In this document: positions 1 through 5,188 of the stretch, in pieces
How positions within the stretch are numbered: position 1 is the stretch's first letter
How the letters are laid out: every line of letters starts with the position of its first letter
From: JBKHBQ01 sp046542305
GTDB lineage: Bacteria; Bacteroidota; Bacteroidia; Bacteroidales; 4484-276
Length of the DNA stretch: 5,188 nucleotides
Assembly (NCBI GenBank): GCA_046542305.1
Contig: JBKHBQ010000274.1
Span: 1 to 5,188 of the forward strand
Reading direction: 5' to 3'
Translations under genes and position numbers: made by a program
The notes under the pieces: generated by a model
What the model was told of the DNA's origin: nothing
Database searches by the model: none
The model's input: only the letters and a program-made list of their open reading frames with translations

Positions 1-74
1 CCGGCAACCAGCAGGCTGCCATTACGGAGAAACGTTCTGCGTTGTTCGTTGTGAGGGTTAAGGTTTTCTTTCAT
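1..74 (-). CDS. 5' end of an exported protein with a twin-arginine (Tat) signal, truncated by the window edge
   Basis: On the minus strand an ATG at 74-72 opens 24 codons that run off the left edge without a stop. The translation begins MKENLNPHNE and continues QRRTFLRNGSLLVAG. The second part fits a Tat signal: a polar n-region, a twin-arginine motif (RR at residues 12-13, then T, F, L, R, close to the S/T-R-R-x-F-L-K consensus), and the start of a hydrophobic h-region. Proteins with this start are folded in the cytoplasm, often around a cofactor, and then exported. In Bacteroidota such starts are common on Gfo/Idh/MocA-type oxidoreductases and similar enzymes, but the mature domain is out of view and no family can be assigned. 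The leader before the ATG is A-rich with no Shine-Dalgarno sequence, as is usual in this phylum. A DoxX-like remnant lies 31 bp upstream on the same strand, so the two may once have been co-transcribed. Confidence 0.75.
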   Translation of the reverse strand, partial: MKENLNPHNEQRRTFLRNGSLLVA

Positions 75-105
75 GATGTGTTTTGTTTTTGTTTATATTT
101 TGATG

Positions 106-294
106 TCAATATTCTGTCGACAGACCAGCGGCCGCCTCCTTCGATAAGCAGGAAAAGGCTGGCAAGCCACTAGCAAATGCCGCTCCCCGGATAAGCAACT
201 TCTGAAGGCCTTCCGCTAGTAAAACCGCTCCCGTCATCATCCGGATGAGGATGACCGTGCGGGTATTATCTGTTTGTACTAATCCCTGCAGCAT
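106..294 (-). pseudogene. Truncated DoxX-like membrane protein remnant
   Basis: This minus-strand ORF of 62 codons runs from an ATG at 294 to a TGA at 108-106. Residues 12-34 include RTVILIRMMTGAVLLAEGLQK, a hydrophobic stretch closing with the E-G-L-Q-K signature at the end of the first helix of DoxX-family proteins. Their usual pattern is R-hydrophobic-G-hydrophobic-x-G-x-Q-K. The following residues (AFASGLPAF) weakly resemble the F-x-x-I-G-I-P segment of the family. After that the frame turns polar and stops, whereas DoxX proteins normally have about 120-150 residues and four helices. Only 31 bp remain before the next gene start, so the missing three helices cannot be encoded here. I infer a 3'-deleted and possibly frame-disturbed gene. 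A TAG stop lies in frame five codons upstream of the ATG, which rules out an N-terminal extension. It could instead be a chance ORF or a real small membrane protein. Confidence 0.45.
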
Positions 295-389
295 ATATCG
301 TGGATTGCTCTAAGTGAACGCAGCAGGGCATGAGAGTGTTCAAATGCTGATTGTGCGGATAAGCCAAAAAAAATGTTATCAAAATCCAT

Positions 390-397
390 TACTTTTG
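390..397 (+). promoter_or_regulatory. Bacteroidota-type -7 box upstream of alr
   Basis: TACTTTTG matches the TAnnTTTG -7 consensus of Bacteroidota sigma-ABfr promoters exactly. It lies 25 bp before the alr ATG, leaving a short A-rich leader (transcription would begin near 404). No clear TTG -33 element is seen at the expected 19-21 bp upstream, where the sequence is a run of A, so the assignment rests on the -7 box and its position. Confidence 0.5.
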
Positions 398-422
398 CAG
401 GGATCATTTAAAAACCACAACC

Positions 423-1574
423 ATGCTGTTCACATCCTATATCGAATTAAGCAAATCCGCACTCAACAACAACATTTGTCACATGCGCAAAAAGGCAGGC
501 CCCGGGGTAACCTACTCCATGGTGGTGAAGGCGAATGCATACGGTCATGGCATTGAGGATATCCTGCCGATGGTGGAGAAGTGCGGTGTGGATCATTTTT
601 CGGTGTTCAGCACCGAAGAAGCAAAAAAGGTCATGGAAGTTAAAACTAAAAACTGCCATCTGATGATCATGGGATTCATCGATGATGATTACCTGGAATG
701 GGCGATTGAAAATGAAGTTTCCTTTTTTGTTTTCACACCCGAACGGCTTAATGCGGTTAAACAAATTGCCGCGCACACCAGCAAGCCGGCAAGGGTTCAT
801 ATCGAACTCGAAACCGGCATGCACCGCACCGGTTTTACCGGGAAAGATCTGGATTATGTAGTGGAAGTTTTAAAGCAAAATAGCGACATCATCCAACTGG
901 AGGGCTTGTGCACCCACTTTGCCGGAGCCGAAAGCCTGAATAATTATCACCGCATCAGGCATCAGATTGACACCTTCGAAAGGTTGTGCCACTGGTTTGG
1001 CGAAAGAGGCCTGCGGCCAAAATACCGGCATGTATCGAGCTCGGCCGGCGTATTGAATTTCCCGGAGGCCCGATATGACCTTGTGCGTGTAGGCATTGCC
1101 AACTACGGTTTTTGGCCCAACAACGAAACAAGAATGCTCCACATGAAAAAAGATGAAATTTCTGAAGATCCGCTGCTCAGGGTGTTGTCGTGGAAGAGTA
1201 AAGTAATGAGCGTTAATCTGGTAGGCGAAGACGAATACGTGAGCTATGGCACCAGCTACCTGACCAACCGCAACAGCAAAATTGCCACTGTGCCGGTTGG
1301 GTATGGATACGGATTCAGCCGCAACCTTAGCAACATGGGCCATGTGCTTATCAACGGCAAACGGGCGCCTGTAGTGGGCGCCGTGAATATGAACATGATG
1401 GTGGTGGATGTAACCGACCTGCCGGAAGTATGTGTTGGCGATGAGGTGGTGCTTATCGGTACACAAAACGGAAAAACCATCACTGTGAGTTCTTTCAGCG
1501 ATATGAACAACAGCATGAATTATGAACTGCTGACCCGCTTGCCGCCGGCTATCCCCCGGTATACGACAGATTGA
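423..1574 (+). CDS. alr: Alanine racemase (PLP-dependent)
   Basis: This cytoplasmic enzyme interconverts L- and D-alanine and supplies D-Ala for peptidoglycan. Its 383 residues match the usual 360-390. The N-terminal TIM barrel opens with YIELSKSALNNNI. The PLP-binding motif VVKANAYGHG gives the Schiff-base Lys36 and Tyr40. ETGMHRTGF carries Arg135 (equivalent to Arg136 of the Geobacillus enzyme). HVSSSAG (203-209) and RVGIANYG (Arg222, facing the pyridine nitrogen) bind the cofactor. In the C-terminal beta domain, VSYGTSY supplies the second catalytic base Tyr275, followed by PVGYGYGF and PVVGAVNMNMM (316-326). The protein ends in YELLTRLPPAIPR, the family's usual closing motif. Two positions are unusual: Glu128 replaces the Lys that is carbamylated in many homologues, and Asn324 replaces Asp in the Met-Asp motif. 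Both main catalytic residues are intact. The gene stands alone, not fused to murF as is frequent in Bacteroidota. The ATG at 423 lacks a Shine-Dalgarno sequence but places the first conserved motif at the normal distance. A broader-specificity amino-acid racemase cannot be excluded. Confidence 0.95.
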   Translation: MLFTSYIELSKSALNNNICHMRKKAGPGVTYSMVVKANAYGHGIEDILPMVEKCGVDHFSVFSTEEAKKVMEVKTKNCHLMIMGFIDDDYLEWAIENEVSFFVFTPERLNAVKQIAAHTSKPARVHIELETGMHRTGFTGKDLDYVVEVLKQNSDIIQLEGLCTHFAGAESLNNYHRIRHQIDTFERLCHWFGERGLRPKYRHVSSSAGVLNFPEARYDLVRVGIANYGFWPNNETRMLHMKKDEISEDPLLRVLSWKSKVMSVNLVGEDEYVSYGTSYLTNRNSKIATVPVGYGYGFSRNLSNMGHVLINGKRAPVVGAVNMNMMVVDVTDLPEVCVGDEVVLIGTQNGKTITVSSFSDMNNSMNYELLTRLPPAIPRYTTD

Positions 1575-1828
1575 GCCTGAACTGCAAACCTGCTTTTTCC
1601 CGCTGCCGCAGATTGTGAATTAAAATATTTCAACGTCCCGTTTTCATCAGATGGATGATGAATGTTCGCTCATGGAATTTTATCCACTGTTATACTTATT
1701 CGAGCCAACGGCGTAAACCGGGGATAAACCTTTGCCTGGAAAAGCCGCCGAAGCTTTCGCCAGAGCCCTTGAAATGGGATGTGATAAGGAAGGTGAGAAG
1801 CTGGAGGAAGAATAATCCTGTTGGTGAT
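1575..1828. other. Convergent intergenic region between alr and the aldose epimerase gene
   Basis: These 254 bp separate the 3' ends of two convergent genes. No strong GC-rich hairpin followed by a T-run is present. The best dyad is a perfect 7-bp AT-rich stem at 1643-1649 and 1656-1662 (TTCATCA / TGATGAA, 6-nt loop) without a downstream T-tract, so it is not a convincing terminator. A short open frame at 1717-1815 has a coding-like composition and is listed separately. The ORF at 1655-1924 (plus) overlaps the 3' end of the epimerase gene and has no recognisable motif. Confidence 0.6.
1717..1815 (+). pseudogene. Possible 3' remnant of an unidentified gene
   Basis: Between a TAA at 1714-1716 and a TAA at 1813-1815 lie 32 open codons. 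The translation ends GKAAEAFARALEMG followed by CDKEGEKLEEE. It is rich in Ala, Glu and Lys and looks like an amphipathic helix with a charged C-terminal tail, which is more protein-like than the surrounding DNA. The frame has no ATG at its beginning (only an internal ATG at 1774 and a TTG at 1732) and no Shine-Dalgarno sequence. If real, it would be the tail of a lost gene downstream of alr. I do not recognise a family, and chance is a fair alternative for so short a stretch. Confidence 0.2.
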
Positions 1829-2971
1829 CTATTCCGCTACATGACCAAATTTGTAAACCGTATGCGTTTCATAGGTTTCGCCGTGGCGGAGCACAACCGG
1901 CGGGAAATCCGGCTGGTTGGGTGAATCCGGGTAGTGGTGTGTTTCGAGGCACAAGCCGTAGTGTTTTTGGTATATCTTCCCGTCTTTTCCGGTGATGCTG
2001 CCGTCGAGGAAATTTCCCGAATAGAATTGCAGACCCGGCTGATCGGTATAAACCTTCATCCAGCGGCCGCTGGCGGGGTCGGTAACTTTGGCGGCAAGCC
2101 GCATGTTTTTCCCCTCGTAGTTGTTAAGCACCCAGGTGTGGTCGTAGCCACCTTCCACTTCGCTGATGCGTTCGCCGATGGCGTGCGGCGTAGTGAAATC
2201 CATGGCGGAGTTTTTTACCTCACGCAATTCGCCGGTGGGGATCAGGGTTTCGTCAACCGGCACATATTTATCGGCCATAATTTTCAGTTCATGGTCGAGG
2301 ATGTCGCCTTCGCCCTGACCTGCCAGGTTGAAATAGCTGTGGTGCGTCAGGTTGATGATGGTGGGGGCATCGGTGGTGGCGTGGTAATCGATCTTGAGTT
2401 CGTTGTTTTTGGTGACCGTGTAGGTAACCTTCACATCCAGGTTTCCCGGGTATCCTTCCTCGCCGTCGGGGCTGAGGTAGGTCAGGATCACACCGGCCTG
2501 TTCCGGTTCAACAAAATCACCGGCATTCCACACCACCTTGTCAAATCCCCTGATGCCGCCGTGGAGGTGGTTGGGTCCGTTGTTGGTTGCCAACTGGTAG
2601 GCTTTGCCATCCAGCTCAAAACTGCCTTTCGCGATGCGGTTGCCATACCTGCCGATCAGCGCCCCAAAATATGGCGTTTCATCCATGTAACCCTGCAGGC
2701 TGTCATAACCCAGCACCACATCTTCTAACTTACCATCGGCGCCGGGAACCATCAGATGGGTGACAATCCCGCCGTAATTGATCAGTTTCACGGTCATCCC
2801 GTTGGCATTGGTGATGGTGTATTGGTACACCTGCTTTCCGTCCACCTTTCCGAACTGTTGCTTTTTCAGGTTCATGGTTTCCTCGGCTTTTTGTTCATTG
2901 CGGTTGCCCGAACATGCCGTGATCAGCATCAGGATCACCGGCAATAAAAGGATATTTGAACTATTTTTCAT
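1829..2971 (-). CDS. galM: Aldose 1-epimerase (mutarotase), predicted lipoprotein
   Basis: This galactose mutarotase-type enzyme interconverts alpha and beta anomers of aldoses such as galactose and glucose. I take the ATG at 2971 as the start (380 residues). It begins MKNSSN, precedes a hydrophobic stretch and the lipobox LITAC (acylated Cys20), and has GGAG at 2981-2978 with a 6-nt spacer. The frame is open further to a TTG at 2983, but that would add four residues before a normal signal peptide. After a polar linker comes the beta-sandwich domain: NYGGIVTHL (65-73), IGRYGNRI (106-113), NHLHGG with substrate-binding His137, THHSYFNLAG with catalytic His211, GGYDHTW with Asp277, and CLETHHYPDSPNQP with the catalytic base Glu343. 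All canonical active-site residues are present. Lipid anchoring places it facing the periplasm or at the outer membrane. No acidic surface-export motif directly follows the Cys. The divergent neighbour is a sugar symporter, which fits a role preparing the transported anomer. Confidence 0.95.
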   Translation of the reverse strand: MKNSSNILLLPVILMLITACSGNRNEQKAEETMNLKKQQFGKVDGKQVYQYTITNANGMTVKLINYGGIVTHLMVPGADGKLEDVVLGYDSLQGYMDETPYFGALIGRYGNRIAKGSFELDGKAYQLATNNGPNHLHGGIRGFDKVVWNAGDFVEPEQAGVILTYLSPDGEEGYPGNLDVKVTYTVTKNNELKIDYHATTDAPTIINLTHHSYFNLAGQGEGDILDHELKIMADKYVPVDETLIPTGELREVKNSAMDFTTPHAIGERISEVEGGYDHTWVLNNYEGKNMRLAAKVTDPASGRWMKVYTDQPGLQFYSGNFLDGSITGKDGKIYQKHYGLCLETHHYPDSPNQPDFPPVVLRHGETYETHTVYKFGHVAE

Positions 2972-2977
2972 GACCCG

Positions 2978-2981
2978 CTCC
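2978..2981 (-). promoter_or_regulatory. Shine-Dalgarno that fixes the galM start
   Basis: GGAG on the minus strand lies 6 nt before the ATG at 2971. This is unusually clear for the phylum. It overlaps the codons that would follow the alternative TTG start at 2983, which argues for the ATG. Confidence 0.6.
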
Positions 2982-2999
2982 AAATTGATTTTGCTTTGG

Positions 3000-3007
3000 C
3001 AAGGATA
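3000..3007 (-). promoter_or_regulatory. Candidate -7 box for galM
   Basis: The minus strand reads TATCCTTG, one mismatch from TAnnTTTG, 28 bp before the ATG at 2971. No clear -33 TTG is visible, so this is a tentative placement. Confidence 0.3.
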
Positions 3008-3135
3008 GTATTTTTTTGGATATGAACGGAGCGGAAGCGATGAAACTTTGTGAGATAACCCTGATCCCGGAACTATTTAGCTGGTCCTTTGGGAAAACAG
3101 CCACTACACTGAAATTTCAATGCAGTAATTATTGC

Positions 3136-3225
3136 CTGTTCAGTATTTTCTGCTTAGAGTGATATCAGACAGGAATCCCGATTGCGCCGGATAGTGGCAG
3201 AAAATGCGGGAGCTTTACCGAACAG
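3136..3225. repeat. Nested inverted repeats upstream of the symporter gene
   Basis: A perfect 9-bp inverted repeat pairs ATTTTCTGC (3145-3153) with GCAGAAAAT (3197-3205). It is nested inside a 6-bp pair, CTGTTC (3136-3141) with GAACAG (3220-3225). The loop holds the palindrome TGATATCA (3160-3167). The arms could form an RNA structure or mark an operator, but the long loops make either uncertain. Confidence 0.35.
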
Positions 3226-3276
3226 CTACGATCACTTCATTTATATAGTTACGTGATATCTTTCTGTTTCTTACGC

Positions 3277-3318
3277 AATCTGAAATCGCAAATTGTTAAT
3301 CTTCAATCTAAAATCAAA
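3277..3318. repeat. Degenerate AATCTnn heptamer repeat, six units
   Basis: Six consecutive 7-bp units can be read: AATCTGA, AATCGCA, AATTGTT, AATCTTC, AATCTAA, AATCAAA. Each begins AAT and five of six begin AATC. Degenerate heptamer runs of this kind are a familiar feature of noncoding DNA in Bacteroidota, where translations give peptides such as LKSQI-NLQSKI. It supports the taxonomic reading and shows that the ORF spanning it (3253-3444) is not a gene. Confidence 0.75.
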
Positions 3319-3394
3319 AAAAGTATTTATCGAAGCCACTTCTTCGGCAAAATAATTACTAAAAAACAATTCTTAAAATCTCCCTGCAAATTTT

Positions 3395-3401
3395 TATCTT
3401 G
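3395..3401 (+). promoter_or_regulatory. Candidate -7 region for the symporter gene
   Basis: TATCTTG resembles TAnnTTTG with one T missing and is followed by a 48-bp leader up to the ATG at 3450. No convincing -33 element is seen. Confidence 0.25.
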
Positions 3402-3442
3402 CGCTGTTTTTTTCAACATATCGGAATCAGACATTAAAACAT

Positions 3443-3447
3443 AGGAA
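3443..3447 (+). promoter_or_regulatory. Weak ribosome binding site for the symporter
   Basis: AGGAA lies 2 nt before the ATG at 3450. The match to the anti-Shine-Dalgarno sequence is short and the spacing is tight, but it supports this ATG together with the alignment of the first helix to homologues. Confidence 0.35.
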
Positions 3448-3449
3448 TT

Positions 3450-5099
3450 ATGACTGGCGGAACAGGTTTTGCAACACTGGATTACGTTGTTTTTATCGGC
3501 TATGCGCTGATCATTGTAAGCATCGGGTTGTGGGTGTCGAGAACGAAGAAGGGGCACGAGCGCAATGCCGAGGATTATTTCCTTGCGGGAAAATCGTTGC
3601 CCTGGTGGGCCATCGGAGCTTCCCTTATCGCGGCCAATATCTCCGCCGAGCAGATGATCGGCATGTCGGGTTCGGGCATGGCCATCGGGCTGGCTATCGC
3701 GTCGTACGAGTGGATGGCGGCGCTCACGCTTATCATCGTGGGCAAGTATTTCCTGCCCATCTTCATCGAGAAAGGCCTGTACACCATTCCTGAATTTATC
3801 GAAAAACGCTACAGCACCAACCTCAAAACAATCCTGGCCGTATTCTGGATTTCACTTTTCATTTTTGTAAACCTTACCTCAGTTCTGTTCCTTGGCGGCA
3901 AGGCACTTGACACCATCCTTGGGGAGGGCGATGGAAGTTTGATTCTCCCAGCCATTATTGCACTGGCTTGCTTTGCGGCAGCTTATTCCATTTACGGCGG
4001 ACTGGCAGCCGTGGCCTGGACCGACGTGGTGCAGGTGACCCTGCTGGTGATCGGCGGTTTCATTACCACACTTATCGCGCTGAACCATGTTACGCCCGAC
4101 GGCGGGATTTTTGACGGGCTCTCGCATGTGTATGAAACGGCCGGCGACAAGTTCCACATGATTCTTGATAAGGAAAATCCCGAATTCATGAACCTGCCGG
4201 GCATCGCGGTGCTCATTGGCGGGATGTGGGTGGCTAACCTGTATTATTGGGGCTTCAATCAGTACATCATTCAACGGACGCTGGCGGCCAAGAGCCTGCG
4301 CGAATCGCAGCGCGGTATCGTGTTCGCGGCGTTCCTTAAGCTGTTAATCCCGCTGTTCGTGGTGATTCCCGGAATCATTGCCTGGGTAATGTTCTCGCAA
4401 CCCGAGGGCACTGCCGCCATCAGCGGCGTTACGGATGCCTTCACCAAAGCCGATGGCAGCATGAACTATGACAAGGCCTATCCATGGCTCATCAGGAACT
4501 TTATCCCGATCGGGCTGAAAGGACTGGTGGTGGCGGCACTGGCGGCAGCTATCGTGTCGTCACTGGCTTCCATGGTCAACTCCACGGCCACCATTTTTAC
4601 GATGGACATTTACAAACCCTATTTCGAAAACAAACAGCGCAAAAACAAGGACGTGGCCGTTGGCCGTATTACGGGAGGGGTTGCGTTATTCATCGCCATA
4701 TTGGTGGCGCCCATGCTGGGAAATATCGAGCAGGCATTTCAGTACATCCAGGAATATACCGGACTGGTAAGCCCGGGTATCCTGGCGGTGTTTATGCTGG
4801 GCCTTTTCTATAAAAAATCCACCAATAAGGGTGCGATTGTGGGAATACTGGTTTCCATTCCCATCGCATTGTTGCTGAAAATCCCGGCACTCGAATTGCC
4901 CTGGATGGATCAGATGTTCTACACCTTCCTGCTGACGATGGCCACGATCGTATTCGTGAGCCTGTCGACCAACAAGCACATCGACGATCCCAAAGGCATC
5001 AACCTTACCAGTGCGACGTTCCGCACCGGCCCTGCTTTCAATACGGCGGCATACGCCATCATGATCATCCTGGTGGTGCTGTATACGGTGTTTTGGTAG
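3450..5099 (+). CDS. Sodium/sugar symporter, SSS family, vSGLT-like
   Basis: This inner-membrane transporter (549 residues) of the solute:sodium symporter family couples sodium entry to sugar uptake. It closely resembles Vibrio parahaemolyticus vSGLT, which carries galactose and glucose. About 14 hydrophobic segments can be seen, from residues 9-29 to 529-548. Conserved stretches include EDYFLAGKSLPWWA (41-54), AANISAEQMIGMSGSG (61-76), ASYEWM (84-89), YTIPEF, WTDVVQV (190-196), NLYYWGFNQYIIQR (263-276) and AAAIVSSLASM (365-375). Residues lining the sugar and sodium sites in vSGLT have counterparts: Asn63, Gln68, Glu87, Asn263, the gate Tyr266, Lys297, Asp192 and Ser370/Ser371. IQEYTGLVSPG (433-443) covers the region of vSGLT Gln428. 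Nothing essential appears lost, so I expect function with galactose or glucose; the exact sugar is inferred. The protein ends right after its last helix, and its TAG stop adjoins a tandem repeat. The divergent aldose epimerase suggests a shared sugar role. Confidence 0.95.
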   Translation: MTGGTGFATLDYVVFIGYALIIVSIGLWVSRTKKGHERNAEDYFLAGKSLPWWAIGASLIAANISAEQMIGMSGSGMAIGLAIASYEWMAALTLIIVGKYFLPIFIEKGLYTIPEFIEKRYSTNLKTILAVFWISLFIFVNLTSVLFLGGKALDTILGEGDGSLILPAIIALACFAAAYSIYGGLAAVAWTDVVQVTLLVIGGFITTLIALNHVTPDGGIFDGLSHVYETAGDKFHMILDKENPEFMNLPGIAVLIGGMWVANLYYWGFNQYIIQRTLAAKSLRESQRGIVFAAFLKLLIPLFVVIPGIIAWVMFSQPEGTAAISGVTDAFTKADGSMNYDKAYPWLIRNFIPIGLKGLVVAALAAAIVSSLASMVNSTATIFTMDIYKPYFENKQRKNKDVAVGRITGGVALFIAILVAPMLGNIEQAFQYIQEYTGLVSPGILAVFMLGLFYKKSTNKGAIVGILVSIPIALLLKIPALELPWMDQMFYTFLLTMATIVFVSLSTNKHIDDPKGINLTSATFRTGPAFNTAAYAIMIILVVLYTVFW

Positions 5100-5188
5100 A
5101 TTTGCTTCGCGTCATTTATGGTAATTTGCTTCGCGTAATTTATTGTAATTTGCTTCGCGTAATTTATTGTAATTTGCTTCGCGTAATT
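5100..5188. repeat. 24-bp tandem repeat array, at least 3.7 units, cut by the window end
   Basis: Starting at the base after the symporter TAG, units of exactly 24 bp begin at 5100, 5124, 5148 and 5172, each opening with ATTTGCTTCGCGT. Units 2 and 3 are identical. Unit 1 differs at two positions (C for A at its base 14, G for T at its base 21). Unit 4 is cut after 17 bases by the window end and is identical as far as it goes. There are no spacers, so it is not CRISPR. The unit is a multiple of three; one minus-strand frame reads NYAKQITI repeatedly, but that frame continues antisense into the symporter gene and is unlikely to be coding. No terminator is seen before the array. Confidence 0.9.

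Larger units (their letters stand above)
2984..3449. other. Divergent intergenic region between the epimerase and symporter genes
   Basis: This AT-rich spacer lies between two divergent start regions and should hold both promoters. It contains a candidate -7 box for each gene, a degenerate heptamer repeat at 3277-3318, and nested inverted repeats at about 3135-3225. GTGATATC occurs twice (3159-3166 and 3253-3260). The frames open here (3253-3444 plus, 3327-3557 minus) run through the repeat or into the symporter gene and show no protein family, so I do not call them as genes. Confidence 0.6.

Noticed and set aside
116..135. SalI (GTCGAC) and NotI (GCGGCCGC) sites close together, suggesting vector polylinker
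   Set aside because: A second NotI site occurs inside the epimerase gene at 2063-2070, and the flanking sequence is continuous with the DoxX-like frame. Chance is the simpler reading.
870..1466. 198-codon minus-strand ORF within alr
   Set aside because: It is antisense to conserved alr motifs, and its His-rich translation is typical of the complement of Val/Met/Asp-rich coding sequence.
1643..1662. Hairpin TTCATCA/TGATGAA as a bidirectional terminator
   Set aside because: The stem is short and AT-rich, and there is no T-tract following it on either strand.
1655..1924. 89-codon plus-strand ORF between alr and galM
   Set aside because: It overlaps the 3' end of the epimerase gene on the opposite strand, has no ribosome binding site and shows no recognisable domain.
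1934..2728. Long 264-codon plus-strand ORF
   Set aside because: It is wholly antisense to the well-supported aldose epimerase gene, whose active-site motifs all read on the minus strand. Its Val/Gly/Phe-rich translation has no family motifs.
3253..3444. 63-codon ORF upstream of the symporter
   Set aside because: It starts at a GTG, its translation is largely the heptamer repeat, and it ends in the symporter leader without a family match.
5100..5188. CRISPR array at the right edge
   Set aside because: The units are contiguous 24-bp tandem copies with no variable spacers, and no cas gene is nearby.
5100..5188. Repeat-encoded peptide NYAKQITI on the minus strand
   Set aside because: The frame is open only because the unit length is a multiple of three. 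It runs on antisense into the symporter gene and has no start signal within view.

Overview
The window looks like chromosomal DNA of a member of the Bacteroidota. The reasons are AT-rich leaders that mostly lack a Shine-Dalgarno sequence, TAnnTTTG-like -7 boxes upstream of genes, an intergenic run of degenerate AATCTnn-type heptamers, and a lipoprotein aldose epimerase beside an SSS-family symporter. It holds three complete housekeeping or catabolic genes, one gene start cut by the left edge, and one gene remnant. No RNA gene, insertion sequence, CRISPR array or phage gene was seen.

Layout. At 1-74 (minus) is the first 24 codons of a gene encoding a protein with a twin-arginine signal. Just upstream of it on the same strand, at 106-294, is a 62-codon ORF resembling the N-terminus of a DoxX-family membrane protein that has lost the rest of its length. 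A divergent spacer of about 130 bp with a good -7 box leads to alr at 423-1574 (plus), a stand-alone alanine racemase. After a 254-bp gap between convergent genes comes a galM-type aldose 1-epimerase at 1829-2971 (minus), predicted to be a lipoprotein. A 478-bp divergent spacer with the heptamer repeat and some dyad symmetry follows. Then comes a 549-residue sodium/sugar symporter at 3450-5099 (plus), very like Vibrio vSGLT. From its stop codon to the window end runs a 24-bp tandem repeat, at least 3.7 units, which continues out of view.

How the genes fit together. The epimerase is predicted to be exported and membrane-anchored. It would interconvert sugar anomers outside the cytoplasm, and the divergently transcribed symporter would import galactose or glucose with sodium, so the pair makes sense as a small sugar-acquisition locus. 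The racemase supplies D-alanine for peptidoglycan and has no evident link to the sugar genes. I see no convincing new biological system. The points most worth a second look are the tandem array starting exactly at the symporter stop, the racemase's substitution of Glu for the usually carbamylated Lys together with Asn for Asp, and the decayed DoxX-like gene.
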